Assembly: GCA_016806645.1 (NCBI GenBank)
Contig: JACSYO010002158.1
Span: forward strand, 1,525,748-1,589,747
Length of the DNA: 64,000 nt
Source of the DNA: Ophiodon elongatus
Taxonomy: Eukaryota; Chordata; Actinopteri; Perciformes; Hexagrammidae
Direction of reading: 5' to 3'
In this document: in pieces, positions 34,622-45,692 of the stretch
How positions within the stretch are numbered: the first letter of the stretch is position 1
Layout: each line of letters starts with the position of its first letter
Made by a program: the position numbers and the translations under genes
The notes under the pieces: model-generated
Seen by the model: the letters and a program-made list of their open reading frames with translations, nothing else
Told to the model about the DNA's origin: nothing
Databases searched by the model: none

Positions 34622-34628
34622 ACACACA

Positions 34629-34659
<31 letters not shown>

Positions 34660-34796
34660 TCACACATATGTCACAACACGCAGACGTACACACGTGAATG
34701 CACATAGAAACAGACGCGCTTACAATATGCTTTGCGGAAACACACACAAAGGGAGCAGTGTGTCAGAATAACACACACACACACACACACACACAC
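34622..34796. repeat. two (AC)n arrays
   Basis: AC with interruptions at 34622-34665 and again at 34771-34796, followed by ACGTTGCATAC. Confidence 0.9.
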
Positions 34797-35102
34797 GTTG
34801 CATACAGAGGCATGATGTGCAACACGCCTGCACAGACGCATGCAGACATCTGAAGAGGATCATGTGTCACGCTGTAACAGAGAGAGCGTTTGATATATTT
34901 CTCATTAAAATATTGCTATTATTATATAATATGTAATATATGTTATAATATCTAATATATTACATATTATTGCACCTATGTCGCACCGCACACTCACTTG
35001 CATTTCACTTTGTGTATCGTTTTACTTATTTTGTTGCTTGTGTTCTTGTTTCTAGACATGTTTGTTTTTCCCTCATTCAGTGTCTGCAGGTCCTGCTGTG
35101 CC

Positions 35103-35109
35103 ACACACA

Positions 35110-35164
<55 letters not shown>

Positions 35165-35204
35165 TCACTCACTCACATGCATCTTTATCAACGATAATGT
35201 TCAG

Positions 35205-35254
<50 letters not shown>
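35103..35254. repeat. compound (AC)n(TCAC)n and (AT)n
   Basis: AC at 35103-35160, TCAC units to 35176, then a pure AT run at 35206-35254 that ends right at the LINE remnant. Confidence 0.95.
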
Positions 35255-35257
<3 letters not shown>

Positions 35258-35261
35258 CCCA

Positions 35262-36270
35262 ATCAATATGTCATCACTCAAATTCATAACCTGGGATATC
35301 CTTATTGTTGGTTCTCAGGCAAAAAAATAAAGGTTCTGAATCTTCTGGCCAAACAGCGAGCAGATATTTTCTTAATGCAAGAAACACACCTCTCAGAATC
35401 AGACTACGACAAAGTTAAATCACCACAATTCACTCTCTCGTTCTCGAATCAAAACAAAGAGGGTTACGTATTCTAATGAACAAAAAAGCTTAATTTGTCC
35501 ATAACTCCACCATCACAGATCCTGAAAGCCGTTTCATCGTTAGAAACATATCAATCAACAACAGTCCGGTCACAATCTGTCATGTTTGGGGCCCAAACAC
35601 TGAGGGCATACATCAATTTTGTTCTGCCCAATCACAACAGGAGGCCACTTTAACACAGCTATCGACCCCATAAGTAGACATAACTAATGTTTCAAACAAT
35701 AAGCGTACCTGGCAATCCACAGACACAATACCAACAGCTCATGAGTGATTTTGGTTTTGCCGTTAGCCGGCGACAGCAGCGCCCAAACCCACGAGGATAC
35801 TCGTTCTTCTCACCGGTTCACCACTCACACTCACGCATTGACTTCCTCCTCACCAGCAATTCAATTATGTATAATACTTCAGACTCCAAGATCCATGCTT
35901 TCATTATTAGCGACCGCTTCAACCATCTCTTCTCAAAGACCCTCAGTTTGACAGTCTCCCTAGAAATAAATGATTCCACAAAGTCCTCACGAACCCTTCT
36001 GTGGGAATTAATTTCAGAATTAATTAACATCCCCTTCCTCTCAAAAATAAGTAGAATAATATCACAGTCTGACTCTCTATACCATCATGGAAATGGGATT
36101 AGACTCGTCCATCGCTCCCGATGCCGGCTTCTGGAACCAAATGTGCAATAACATCTACTTTGTGTCTAAAAATGCCAGTCAACAACTCATACGGTATAAG
36201 ATGCTCCACAGAATTCTCTATTCTGGGCAAACGTTTTTTTAAATGGAATTTATGCCAGACATCTGCTCAC
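35262..36270 (+). mobile_element. L1/Tx1-type LINE remnant, internally deleted
   Basis: In three frames the plus strand shows pieces of a non-LTR retrotransposon ORF2. First is an endonuclease start, MSSLKFITW...GSQAKK, continuing after a frame change as VLNLLAKQRADIFLMQETHL. Next comes HVWGPNT and an endonuclease end, HHSHSRIDFLLTSNSI. The last part, ICNN-like MCNNIYFVSKNASQQLIRYK and MLHRILYSGQTFF, belongs near the C terminus of the polyprotein. The whole reverse transcriptase between them is missing. Frame breaks (an A run at 35321-35327) and the deletion show a dead copy. Confidence 0.8.
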
Positions 36271-36475
36271 ATTGGGCGGCTGCTCATGGGGTAAGGTGGT
36301 CGTCCTGTAACCACCAGGTTCCTACAGTTCGCATGTTGAAGTGCCCTTGAGCAAGACACTGAACCCCCAGTTGCTCCCCGGGTGCTTCATAGCAGCCCAC
36401 TGCTCCTAAAATGCTACGGACGGGTTAAATGCAGAGGCCAAATGTCATGTATTTATGTCAAATGTAATAAAGTTT
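36270..36475 (+). mobile_element. tRNA-derived SINE of teleost type
   Basis: Begins GGGCGGCTG, with a degraded box A region (TGGGGTAAGGTGGTCGTCC) and the typical downstream body GCCCTTGAGCAAGACACTGA, CCCAGTTGCTCCC and AGCAGCCCACTGCTCC. I recognise this layout from common percomorph SINEs. Its left end falls where the LINE remnant reads ICSH, in the zinc-knuckle region, so it appears inserted into, or joined to, the LINE. The tail near 36440-36475 is AT-rich (TGTAATAAAG). Confidence 0.65.
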
Positions 36476-36994
36476 GTTTTTTAAGTTTAAGTTTAAGTCT
36501 AAATTGCACACAAAATTAGAGCGGTTCTGTATGACCTCCAGGCTGCCTGAAGGCCGACATGACAGACCTCTACCTCTCCGAGGCCGTAAAGGAAGGCATC
36601 GCTGCAGACGCAATGTTCATGCCACAAACGGAGAAGGAGTCGAGCGGCACTCAGCTGAGCGTGGCGTTTGATGGCCTCAGACGAGTCAGAGGTCGTCGTG
36701 AAGACACACGGCCCGGACACTTTCTGTGAGCACGAGGAGTTCGAGACCTGGATTAACGATCTAACGTGATATATGATAATGTACCATTTCACTGCAGATA
36801 CTTTAAATATGTTTTACTGATAATATTTCTGTACTTGTACTTAAGAATGATTTTGAATGTAGAACTTTTACTTATAACATATTATTTTTACTCTGTTGGG
36901 ACTTTAACTTCAGGGTCTGAGAACCTGTTCAACCACTGCAATTTGAGTACTGCGCATTTTTTTAAATAAACTCCCGTCTTCACAGCAAACAACG

Positions 36995-37175
36995 TAGTTT
37001 GGTTCAGGCAACAAAACAATTTAGTGAGGGTTTATTAAAAGATCGACGCTTGGGTTTAAATAACTAACGAAGTGCCATTACTGAAGTACGCAGGTTACAA
37101 GACAAATAAATCGACGTTGACTGTTTCTTCCACGCGGTGAACGCACAGAGGCCTCCTGGCTGAGAGATCCATGTT
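36995..37175 (+). repeat. GTTAGGTTTAGG-core repeat, copy at 37.0 kb
   Basis: Contains GTTCAGGCAACAAAACAATT, AAAGATCGACGCTTGGGTTT, AAATAACTAACGAAGTGCCA, AAATCGACGTTGACTGTTTC and CACGCGGTGAACGC, a diverged forward copy of the 17.0 kb member. Confidence 0.5.
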
Positions 37176-39042
37176 TGTTGGACGTCTTACAGACTTTAAA
37201 TTCACTGACTTTTGCCATAATGTACTTTTTATTCCTTGTGTCCGTTGAGGCTCCAGGCATCTAAAAACAGAGTGTGTCGGTCTAATTCTCCACTCATGAC
37301 ATCAAAGGTAACACGGAGTTCTGAGGGCTGCCTCTCGTGGCGTTGCAGTGCTTTTTATTAATTCACAAACCAGGAAATGAACCCTGGACCTGCTTCCAGG
37401 TCAGTTCATGGACAAGGACAAAAAGCTCCATGTGGTCCCCATTAAACTTCTGACCTTTCCTTCAAAGGGAAATACAGTACACTGTAAATGCACTTTATTG
37501 TGCCTCTTGAGACCAATTTCCTTCCGCTGCTCGGAGGCTTGTTGCGCTTATAGCACATACGAGCACATGTGAGGGCAGAACAATGGTGGTGGACTCCCTC
37601 TACCTCAGTTATTCAGGGAACTATTGATCAGCACCAGCACCTGATGAACCGATCCTCATCGGCCGAACCAAGCTCCTTGCTCTCCGTTCTGAATCCCAAC
37701 ACAAGCCAAGCTTACTGTGAAGCATTGGTAAAAATAAAAAAAGCAGGTCATCGGTGCTGTCATGACGCACTTGTTCCCAAACATCCTGAGGAAAGGTCCT
37801 CGCCGTTGGAATGTATTTCATTTGAATAAATCATTGTGAAGTGACTCATCGTGATGCCCATCTGGGCCGCTTTCTAAAGGTCCCGCGAGACGCTCTGTGT
37901 TTTAGTTTCATTACTTCCTGTCCACATGGTCTCACACTCATTTCCTCCAGGTAATTCCTCCACATATTCTACGATCGCATATTTTCCAGCATGCATCGCG
38001 TCGTATTTTGTTAAATCACGACGCGTAATGAGTATGTTCTTGTCCTTTTTGTTCATGATATGAGATTATCTTTGATCCAACTGACACATAACCTTTTACT
38101 ACGGTTGCTTTAAAGAAGCTGCTGCTGTATCTCCTAGCGTTTAGAAGCATGCACTTCAAGTATACGCTCTTCTTTTCTGGTCGCACAATATATATATATA
38201 TATATATTATAAATTGAAATGATATTTTCAGAAAACAATTCAAACTAATTTAAGCAATTCCACACTTCGAGAAATTTAAGCAGAATAGCATGCGTCTTGT
38301 GAAACAGAGATAAACATCCGTCCATCCATTTTCTCTTCCTGCTTTATGAAAGGTCGTGGGGTTGCAAATAACCGCCAACATTCCTCAAAAAGCATTGAAG
38401 AAGACAATTAAGGTTATCATTCATTTCAATCCTATCTCCAACAAATAGCATTCCCTCCTAATTTGTTTTGGTAATTACACAGCCGTCAGTAGACACCCTA
38501 TCTTGATGGAAAGCTCTTCTTGTCTGACTAATGACGTAGAGAACCTCAGAGGTCGGGGAGTGGAGACGAAAACATCCTCCGAGGGTTGAACATGTTTATT
38601 CGCGATGTGAAAGCTTGTGACTGAAATCAGAAACACGGCGGCAGAATGTGTCAGCGGAGACCTCTCATCAGTCTCTGATGGAGTCTCCACCCGTTCATCC
38701 AGCTGTCAGCGGGCCGCTTCACTCTTCACACCGGGGCTTCGGGGCTGACACCTTCCTCTGAGGAGGTGAGACACAAAGGCAACACTCTCTATGTAAAATA
38801 TATACGGGGACACGTGCAAGAAAAGGATTCTTGAATTTTAATGTTGGATGACGATGCTGATGGTGTGTGGTGGGGGGGGGGAGGGGGGGGATTTACATCA
38901 GGACAACAGGAGTGAGGATCTGCTCTCATTCATTTTTCACTTTCATTTATATTAAATTATTTAAGAGCCATGTTGTACTGCGTCTTTGATACAGCACGGG
39001 GCCCTCATATTCATAAGCCACTTAAACACCAACAAAGGGACA

Positions 39043-39261
39043 CATACACACACACACACACACACACGGATACTCACGACCATGGCAGCACATGCATGCA
39101 CAATATTCATAAATTCTGAATATTGTACGTATACGTACGCACGCTGATATGCATACAGACACACATGCCCTATCCCCGGGGAGCTGATTAGGGTGAGATT
39201 TGTCATGCAACCTGCCCCCCTCAAACCCTTCACCCCCACCCTCCCACCCAATATGTGCAGT

Positions 39262-39323
<62 letters not shown>
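39043..39323. repeat. two (CA)n arrays
   Basis: CA at 39043-39067 and a longer run of about 28 units at 39268-39323. Confidence 0.95.
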
Positions 39324-39324
<1 letters not shown>

Positions 39325-39788
39325 GCCCGCTCTTCTTATGTTGATCACGCACACACACATCCACAGGCACAGAGCAGGTCCTCCCTGGACTTCTTTTGTA
39401 TTGACCCATCTGCTTTGACAATATCCCGTGGAGCGTATTGGAAAAAGAGACCTGACTAGCACAACAACAACAACAAAATAGACAGACATACATTGTTAGG
39501 TATTAGTTTCATTGTTAGGCATGGAAAAAAAATGATAATGCGCACACATTTAGCTCAATAGTATCCCATCCTACAGCTTGGGTTCTGAACAGCATCCATG
39601 CTTAAAATTTACCGTGCACTTTCCTCGCCAGTGGTCCCATATGCCAGAAAGAAGACTTGGATCTGTGTAGCGACAGTGTGATAAAGACTTTTGGGACTTT
39701 TCTCCACATCCAACACATTCTCACTCCCAATCCGTACTGACGCTTGGCCAGTGGCCCTAAACGGGATGTATCAACTGGATGTATCGTC

Positions 39789-40366
39789 GCACTCCCAACT
39801 CGTCAGTATGGCTGATCGTCACACTTTCAACTGACTCCAATGTAAACCCAGCCGCATCGTAGTTGACGGCATGGTAAAGAAACGTGCAAGATAGTTCACA
39901 CGGGGTCAAAACACAGGCCCGACTCTTGGCCAGTGGCCCTAAGCTTCAATACTGAAGCGCTTTAGCTCCCCCTCTAGTGTCGGTGTTGGATGTGTCGGCG
40001 AGGGCCAGTCCGTTTGCACTCGTCACATGAGGCAACAGAAGCACTTCGTTAGGTCGAGGAAAAGAGAGTGGTTGGCGTTAATTCACACGACTACAGAGCG
40101 ACAAACCGGTCACGCGACTGGCAACTCAAGTGATTTATGACCCGGGTAAAGAAAATGCCGATGTTTAGTTTTAGTTTGGCACGGGACATGAACGGCGGTG
40201 TCCTGGGTGAAGGTCCTGTGTTTGACCCCGCGTGAACTATCTTGTAATGTTTTTTCACCATGCCGTCGCTCTGAGCGTCTAACAATGATGCATACCGGGT
40301 TTACACTGGAGTCAGTTGAAAGTGTGGCGCGTGCAGGTATCAGTCATATTCACGAGTTGGGAGTGA
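39789..40366. mobile_element. foldback element with about 140-bp inverted arms and repeat core
   Basis: The left arm (39789-39919) and the reverse complement of the right arm (40212-40366) share CACTCCCAACTCGT, CACACTTTCAACTGACTCCA, TGTAAACCC, GACGGCATGGT, AAGATAGTTCAC and GGGGTCAAA in the same order. The roughly 290-base loop holds a GTTAGGTCGAGGAAAAGAGA core of the family at 17.0 kb. The phrase CTTGGCCAGTGGCCCTAA also occurs twice directly, at about 39743 and 39925. This is a nonautonomous hairpin-forming element; no transposase is present. Confidence 0.65.
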
Positions 40367-42594
40367 GACGTGGGGTTGAGACATCCCGAAACTAATTTCA
40401 AAAGGCTTCTTTTTTTTTTTTCATTGCAGACATTTTTGTCATCTCACAGAAGGAAAAGCACAGGCGTAAATAATAGCGTGATTAATAACGACAGCATTCC
40501 ATTTAGTTGATCATTTCCAAGGCCCTGGTGTGGTGCATGCTGGCTCACTGGTAGGGCCTACTGGGGGACACTTTAATGTTATCAGTTAAACCTGTTAGGG
40601 CAAGACAAAGTATCCGCCCTCTATTTGTGTATGTGAACATGTCTGCCGGTCTGATTTTATAAAGAAACAGTAGGCAAGCAGGGCACCAGGGCTGTGCTCT
40701 ATATAACATACAGCTCACTTCATAAATAGGCCTGAGCACCAGATTAAGATTTCAGGCCCTTTCTGAGCATCAGCGTTGGCGTAGGTTTAGAATCTAACAA
40801 CTGGAGCAGACTGGTGCATTTTTGCATCAAATTTCACAAGGCAGCAAAAAGAACCAACGGCACCGAAATCTCGTCTTTGTCTCAGACACATTGTGAAGCT
40901 GTGATGTCTGCTCCGTGGCCCAGATACATCACACTGTCTGGATGCAGCGTAGCAACAAGGCTTCTGATCAAAGAGTCTAGGAGGGAGGAATGAAACGAGG
41001 GGAAACAGAATAAGGACGGAGGAAACACAGACTGCTTGGAAATCAAAAACAAGGGGAGTCACAGAGGGAAATGGGAAGGAGATTAATAGACGGAGGAGGG
41101 GTGTTTGGAAGAGCAGCAAAAGAAAGATGGAGGTCATTTGGTGGTGCAGGATGATGCTGCGGGGGGGAGTTCTTCATGCAGGAAACCAATATTTCGTGGA
41201 GAAGAACCAAATCGGGGCTTCGTTCTTTTGTCTTATCTTGGTGAAAGAAATTAGAAATATCCTCGTCACGTTAATTAAATAAACTTAAAAAGCGTTTTGG
41301 ATGCTGTCCACAGCCGCATTTCTTAGCAGCAGGGCCGGAGTCTTGAGGAGTTTCAGGAGGAGTGTGTGTTTGGTGCTGATTACACGAAGGGGATAATATG
41401 ATGCTGGAATGTCTAGCGGGGCGCAAAAAGCCACAAGAAGTGAGACAGGAATTTATCTGCGCCCCCGACATCAGAGCCAGGAGAGCAGAGAGCACACACC
41501 GCTAATCAACTGTTCACGTTTCAACACATTCCAAAAGTGGACATAAAAATAAACAGGGTTCTCTCCTCCTCTCTGTGATTAAAAAATACAAAATAAATAA
41601 CACTCAGATGTGGGAAGTGGGTCATTTTATTTTCTCTCCCTGGTGATTTTATTCCACTCTTTGTTTTGGCAGATCAGGAGCAGACTCTTTTATTTCAAAA
41701 GGGGGGTGGGGGTTTCGGAGGGTGGGGGGGGGTGCTCTTACTCGTGGTAGAACAAAGCACAAAAGCATGTTTTTTCATAATTTGGATGATGATGGGTGTC
41801 ACAAAAATATTTTGTACAACAAAATACAGCAAAAAGTGCTGAAATGTATCAATATATTGAATCACCCCATTGGTAAAAAAAAAAAAAGTAGAATAAAAGC
41901 GATGGTCTTGGTATCTACTATATCTCATGTCATGTTTCACATAATGCTTGAATTTCATTCCGTTGCATTAATTGTGCCCTGATATGTGGCCTCCACCTCG
42001 GAGCAATATGAATATTAAAACATATATTTATTATAAAGCCACAGCCGAGAGGATTTTTACAAAGAAATGTAATACATGATGGTATGTTGGCACAGTTCAG
42101 TTCATCACATTAGTTAAGAATTTAATATGACACCATTCCAACTTCCACACTTTTTTTTAATATCCAGGGAAGACGGACTCCATACAAAGACACTTCATGT
42201 TGGTTTAAAGCCCTCTGAGGTCTGAGCCATGTATCCGTCTTTTGTAATAATGCAACACTGGAATGGACAATTATTTTATTTTCATATTTTACTTTCAGGA
42301 CAAACTGGGCTATCAGAATATGAACGCTGCGGTGATGTCATAAGGATTTATAAAAAGTAAATATATATATATAATAAATACAAAGGAAAAACTAAAATGG
42401 AAATTGAAACTCAGAAATTCACGTGAAAAACAGTGAAGAAGACTTTTGGCTTTTGATCAGAGGAGGTAAATACATGAAGTAATGAACAAACAGATAAACT
42501 GGCAACACGAAAAGTAGCTTATGGTCGGGGAGAGGCAGAATTATTCATTAGAACAGTCATAATTAATGCTTGGCAAAAGGAATGGGATGCAAAA

Positions 42595-43150
42595 AAGTAT
42601 GTCATAAAAACACGTCATAATATAGTATGCCATAAAAAAAATGTCATTAGAATGTTATATAAGGTATTATAATATAGCGTCATATCTTCAAATATCTTCA
42701 AAATATTTAGTCTTATGTGTCATTAAAAAGGTCATAAAAAGACATAATATAGTTTACCGTACAAATGTCATTAGTATTATCATAACATATTATTCCATAA
42801 AAAGTAATAATACAGACTGCACCAAAAGGGTCAGAACGAATGACATAAAAAAATATCACAGTATAGTATCTTATTACAATGTCATAACAATTATCATAGT
42901 ACAGTTTGCCATAAATATGTCAAAAAATATCTGAAATATATTATAGTAGTACACCATACAAATGTCCTAAAAATATCATAATATTTAATGCCATTAAAAT
43001 ATCATAACAATATCATAGTGTAGTATGCCATAAAATATCATAGTATAGTATGCCATAAAGATTTAATTAGAAAACAAACATCATAGTATGTTATACTATG
43101 AACAGGCCATAATATAGTATGTAATAAGAACTGTCATTAAAAAGTAATAG
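42595..43150. repeat. AT-rich degenerate tandem repeat
   Basis: Phrases of the type CATAATATAGTATGCCATAAA, AAATGTCATTAGAA and ATATCATAGTATAG recur every 25-45 bases for about 550 bases. Individual units differ by substitutions and small indels. No ORF of substance and no transposon ends were seen. Confidence 0.65.
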
Positions 43151-44569
43151 TATGAACTAACTCCCTGCATAAGTTCTCCCAGCAGAGAGAACACATTCAG
43201 AGTTTACTATAATAACGTATGATCATATGCAGGGTCTAATTCAGCACAATGTTCCAGATCTGAACAGTCTCCATATTTAAGATGCTGGAGGGGAGGTGGT
43301 GTTTCATTTCATTACTGTTATCTGCTCAGCCTGAGCAGTAGCTGTTACGTTTGTCCTTTTCAGTTGCGTGTCCGTGTCACAGCGGAGTACTGCCCTCTAG
43401 TGGACAGTAGGTGTGCATGCACCTGGAAACACAGGACCGTTTGCATCACAAGTGCTGCACATTGTATCTGTCGTGTATCAGTGTCACTGGGCAGAGTGAC
43501 ATTTTTTGGGGAAAAACATGAATGCATTATTTTTGTGTCGCTCCCACTGTTATTTTATGCATCACTGGATGTTATTTAGTTGCAGTAGGATTGACTAATG
43601 GCACAAAGAGAGAGCTTCAACCACAACAGAGACAGGACATGGACTCTCTATTACTCTTTTCTTTAATTTTTTCTTTAATAAATGATCAAGGAACAACACT
43701 TAACCATTGCATTCAGCTGTGACAGCCATGATATAATGTATTGGAAATAAAAATATGACTTTCATGTAATTCAGGTTACACAAGAGACAGGCATTATCCT
43801 CCAAAGTGCCACATGTTGGGGCCCAAATTTACCTTTTTTTGTGCTCTCTGGTCAGGTTAAAGGTTATTTTGTGCTCTGTTCTCTGTATTGCTGAGGTTGT
43901 ATCTTCCCAGTTTGGGTAAGCCTGACAATTGGCATGACCATTTCTGAAATAATCATATTTTGAACTAGTTGAAATGCCATAGAATTGTGTATTTATTGTA
44001 TATGAATGTACTGAAGATAAGACTGACCAAATATTAGTTGCTTGTCAAGAATCAAATGTTCAGTGCAATTCAGTCCAGGTTGTGTGTGTAACTACATGTA
44101 GCCTCATGCTGTTTTAGGTCTCAAACACTTCTGTCCAAGTATGAAATTATATATTTATTTTACGGCTATTTTCTGTTAAAGTGTTGTTGTTTTTAATGCC
44201 AGTTTTGCCATTGAAGATGGGATAACACTACTTTTTCAAATGTTTATTTCCTGGAAACAAGACGCGCCCAAACATGTGGTTAGGTGTGTCCATAGCTGTG
44301 CTTTTTAAAGCATTATTATTCAATTTCTGTTGTTTATAAAATGCATTAAGAAGCGTTATCACCATGATAAAAAAATATGGAAGCAAAAGTTGGCTGTTAA
44401 TTACTTCTTGCATTCATCAGTGGCATCATAGCAATATAACAATCTATTAAAAGTCTAGGATGCCAAAGGCCATGATAACAATGACAACTATTTCATAACG
44501 CTGCCAGGTCCTCGTTTACTCTGGCTGAACCATTCAACCACTGGTGAGCCTGTGAGGCGCTGGTGGCTC

Positions 44570-44700
44570 CAGTTAGCATTGCCCAATCAGAGGCCAGTTC
44601 ACTTCCCGGGGGCCCGCCTTTACACGAGTGCCATTGGTTGAATTTTAATGAGCAGTGGTGTTATGGGCGGAGTCTGTGGCTCCACGGTGTCCAGCGGTCG
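44570..44700 (+). promoter_or_regulatory. dhcr7: dhcr7 promoter with CCAAT, SRE-like and GC-box motifs
   Basis: Directly upstream of the presumed first exon are CCAAT (44583-44587), an inverted CCAAT, ATTGG (44633-44637), GTGGTGTTAT (44655-44664), which matches the reverse sterol regulatory element GTGGGGTGAT at 8 of 10 positions, and an abutting GGGCGG Sp1-type box (44665-44670). NF-Y, SREBP and Sp1 sites spaced this closely are typical of vertebrate cholesterol-synthesis genes. The motif matches are seen in the sequence; binding is inferred. Confidence 0.55.
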
Positions 44701-44788
44701 GTCTTTACGTGATATCCAGCACCTGGAAACCGGGAGGAAGAAGAGACGAGCTGCCTGCCGCCCCCCTCTGTCTGTCTGTTAACTACGG
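44700..44788 (+). other. dhcr7: dhcr7 exon 1, probable 5' UTR exon
   Basis: A strong donor occurs at 44789 (CTACGG followed by GTGAGTGAG), 60-120 bases downstream of the CCAAT/GC-box cluster and 0.8 kb before the exon with the start codon. Vertebrate dhcr7 has a noncoding first part, so this is probably the leader exon. Its 5' end is not determined; 44700 is nominal. It contains a short CTGT run at 44767-44779. Confidence 0.55.
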
Positions 44789-45603
44789 GTGAGTGAGCGA
44801 CGGTGTAATAGGCGTTATAATGCGGTGTAACGTGTGTTTAACGTCACTTCAAACGTTATGCTGTTGAAGTGGCACGGTTCAGGATACAAAGGATATAACG
44901 TTATATTGGACGTGTAACGTCACCACAGTTATTCGAGGTAGTTCGCGGCAATTTAGTGACAGAGAAAGGTGCGCTTGCAAGACACAACAAGTGGGAAAAT
45001 CATCTTATACAAACAAAAAGAGAGCGAAAGGCTTCGTTTTTGTTGAAGTTATGCAACCGTGGGTCCCCCCCCCCCCCCTCACACTCACCCCTATTTCATC
45101 TGTCAAGCTGCTGGAACTAACCTGAACCTAACGTGCTAGCTAACAGTTAACGTTAAATGCTGGGAAACAAGTCTTTTCATCCAGCACGTCAACTATTTGT
45201 TCGTGGCAACGTTAGCTTTTGTGGGCATAGCCTGGCATTACTTTTGCTCCATAGGTGTGTGTGTGTGTGTGCGTGCGCGCGCGCGTGCGCGTGCATGTGT
45301 TTTAATATAATTATCGCTTTATAAATGATTGGCCTGTGGAAGTACACTGCATGTTTTCAAACCTGCCGTCACACATTCGCTTTAAAAGGGTGCACACAAA
45401 ACGACTGTGAATCTGTACGACAAGAAAAGGAGACTCCCTTTCATCCACTTTCCCATCAAAATTGTCCCCTGAGTGCCATGTGGTTGTATATTCGCTGTCG
45501 CGTCTTTAAACACAACTGTGTACAAAGTAGCGCGAGCGGCTGCACAACCAACCTTGTCCTGATAACTTGACCCTTCACCAGGAAAAGGAGCGCTGCAGTG
45601 GCC

Positions 45604-45692
45604 ATGGAGGCCTCAAGGAGACGAACCCAGCACGGGGCCAACGGGAAGGGACCCGAACAGGGGCAGCCGCCCGCACAGTGGGGGAGAGCATG
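45604..45692 (+). CDS. dhcr7: dhcr7 coding exon 1 (exon 2 of the gene)
   Basis: The exon probably begins at 45582 after TTCACCAG, with ATG at 45604 in GCCATGG, a good initiation context. It encodes MEASRRRTQHGANGKGPEQ then GQPPAQWGRA and two bases of Trp, and ends TG followed by GTGAGTC. The first 24 residues are the variable, hydrophilic cytosolic tail; QWGRAWEVDWFSL begins here and continues in the next exon. Confidence 0.93.

Larger units (their letters stand above)
26701..44560. other. intergenic region between mtss2 and dhcr7 5' ends
   Basis: About 18 kb with no recognisable protein-coding exon on either strand. It holds CA/TG arrays (26850-26890, 29480-29558, 34622-34665, 35103-35176, 39043-39067, 39268-39323), a CTC array (34468-34520), a LINE remnant with an adjacent SINE (35262-36470), paired interspersed repeats (32580-33005 and 33640-33820), a foldback element (39789-40366) and an AT-rich degenerate repeat (42595-43150). 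ORFs of 60-130 codons here lack homology that I can recognise. Confidence 0.6.
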
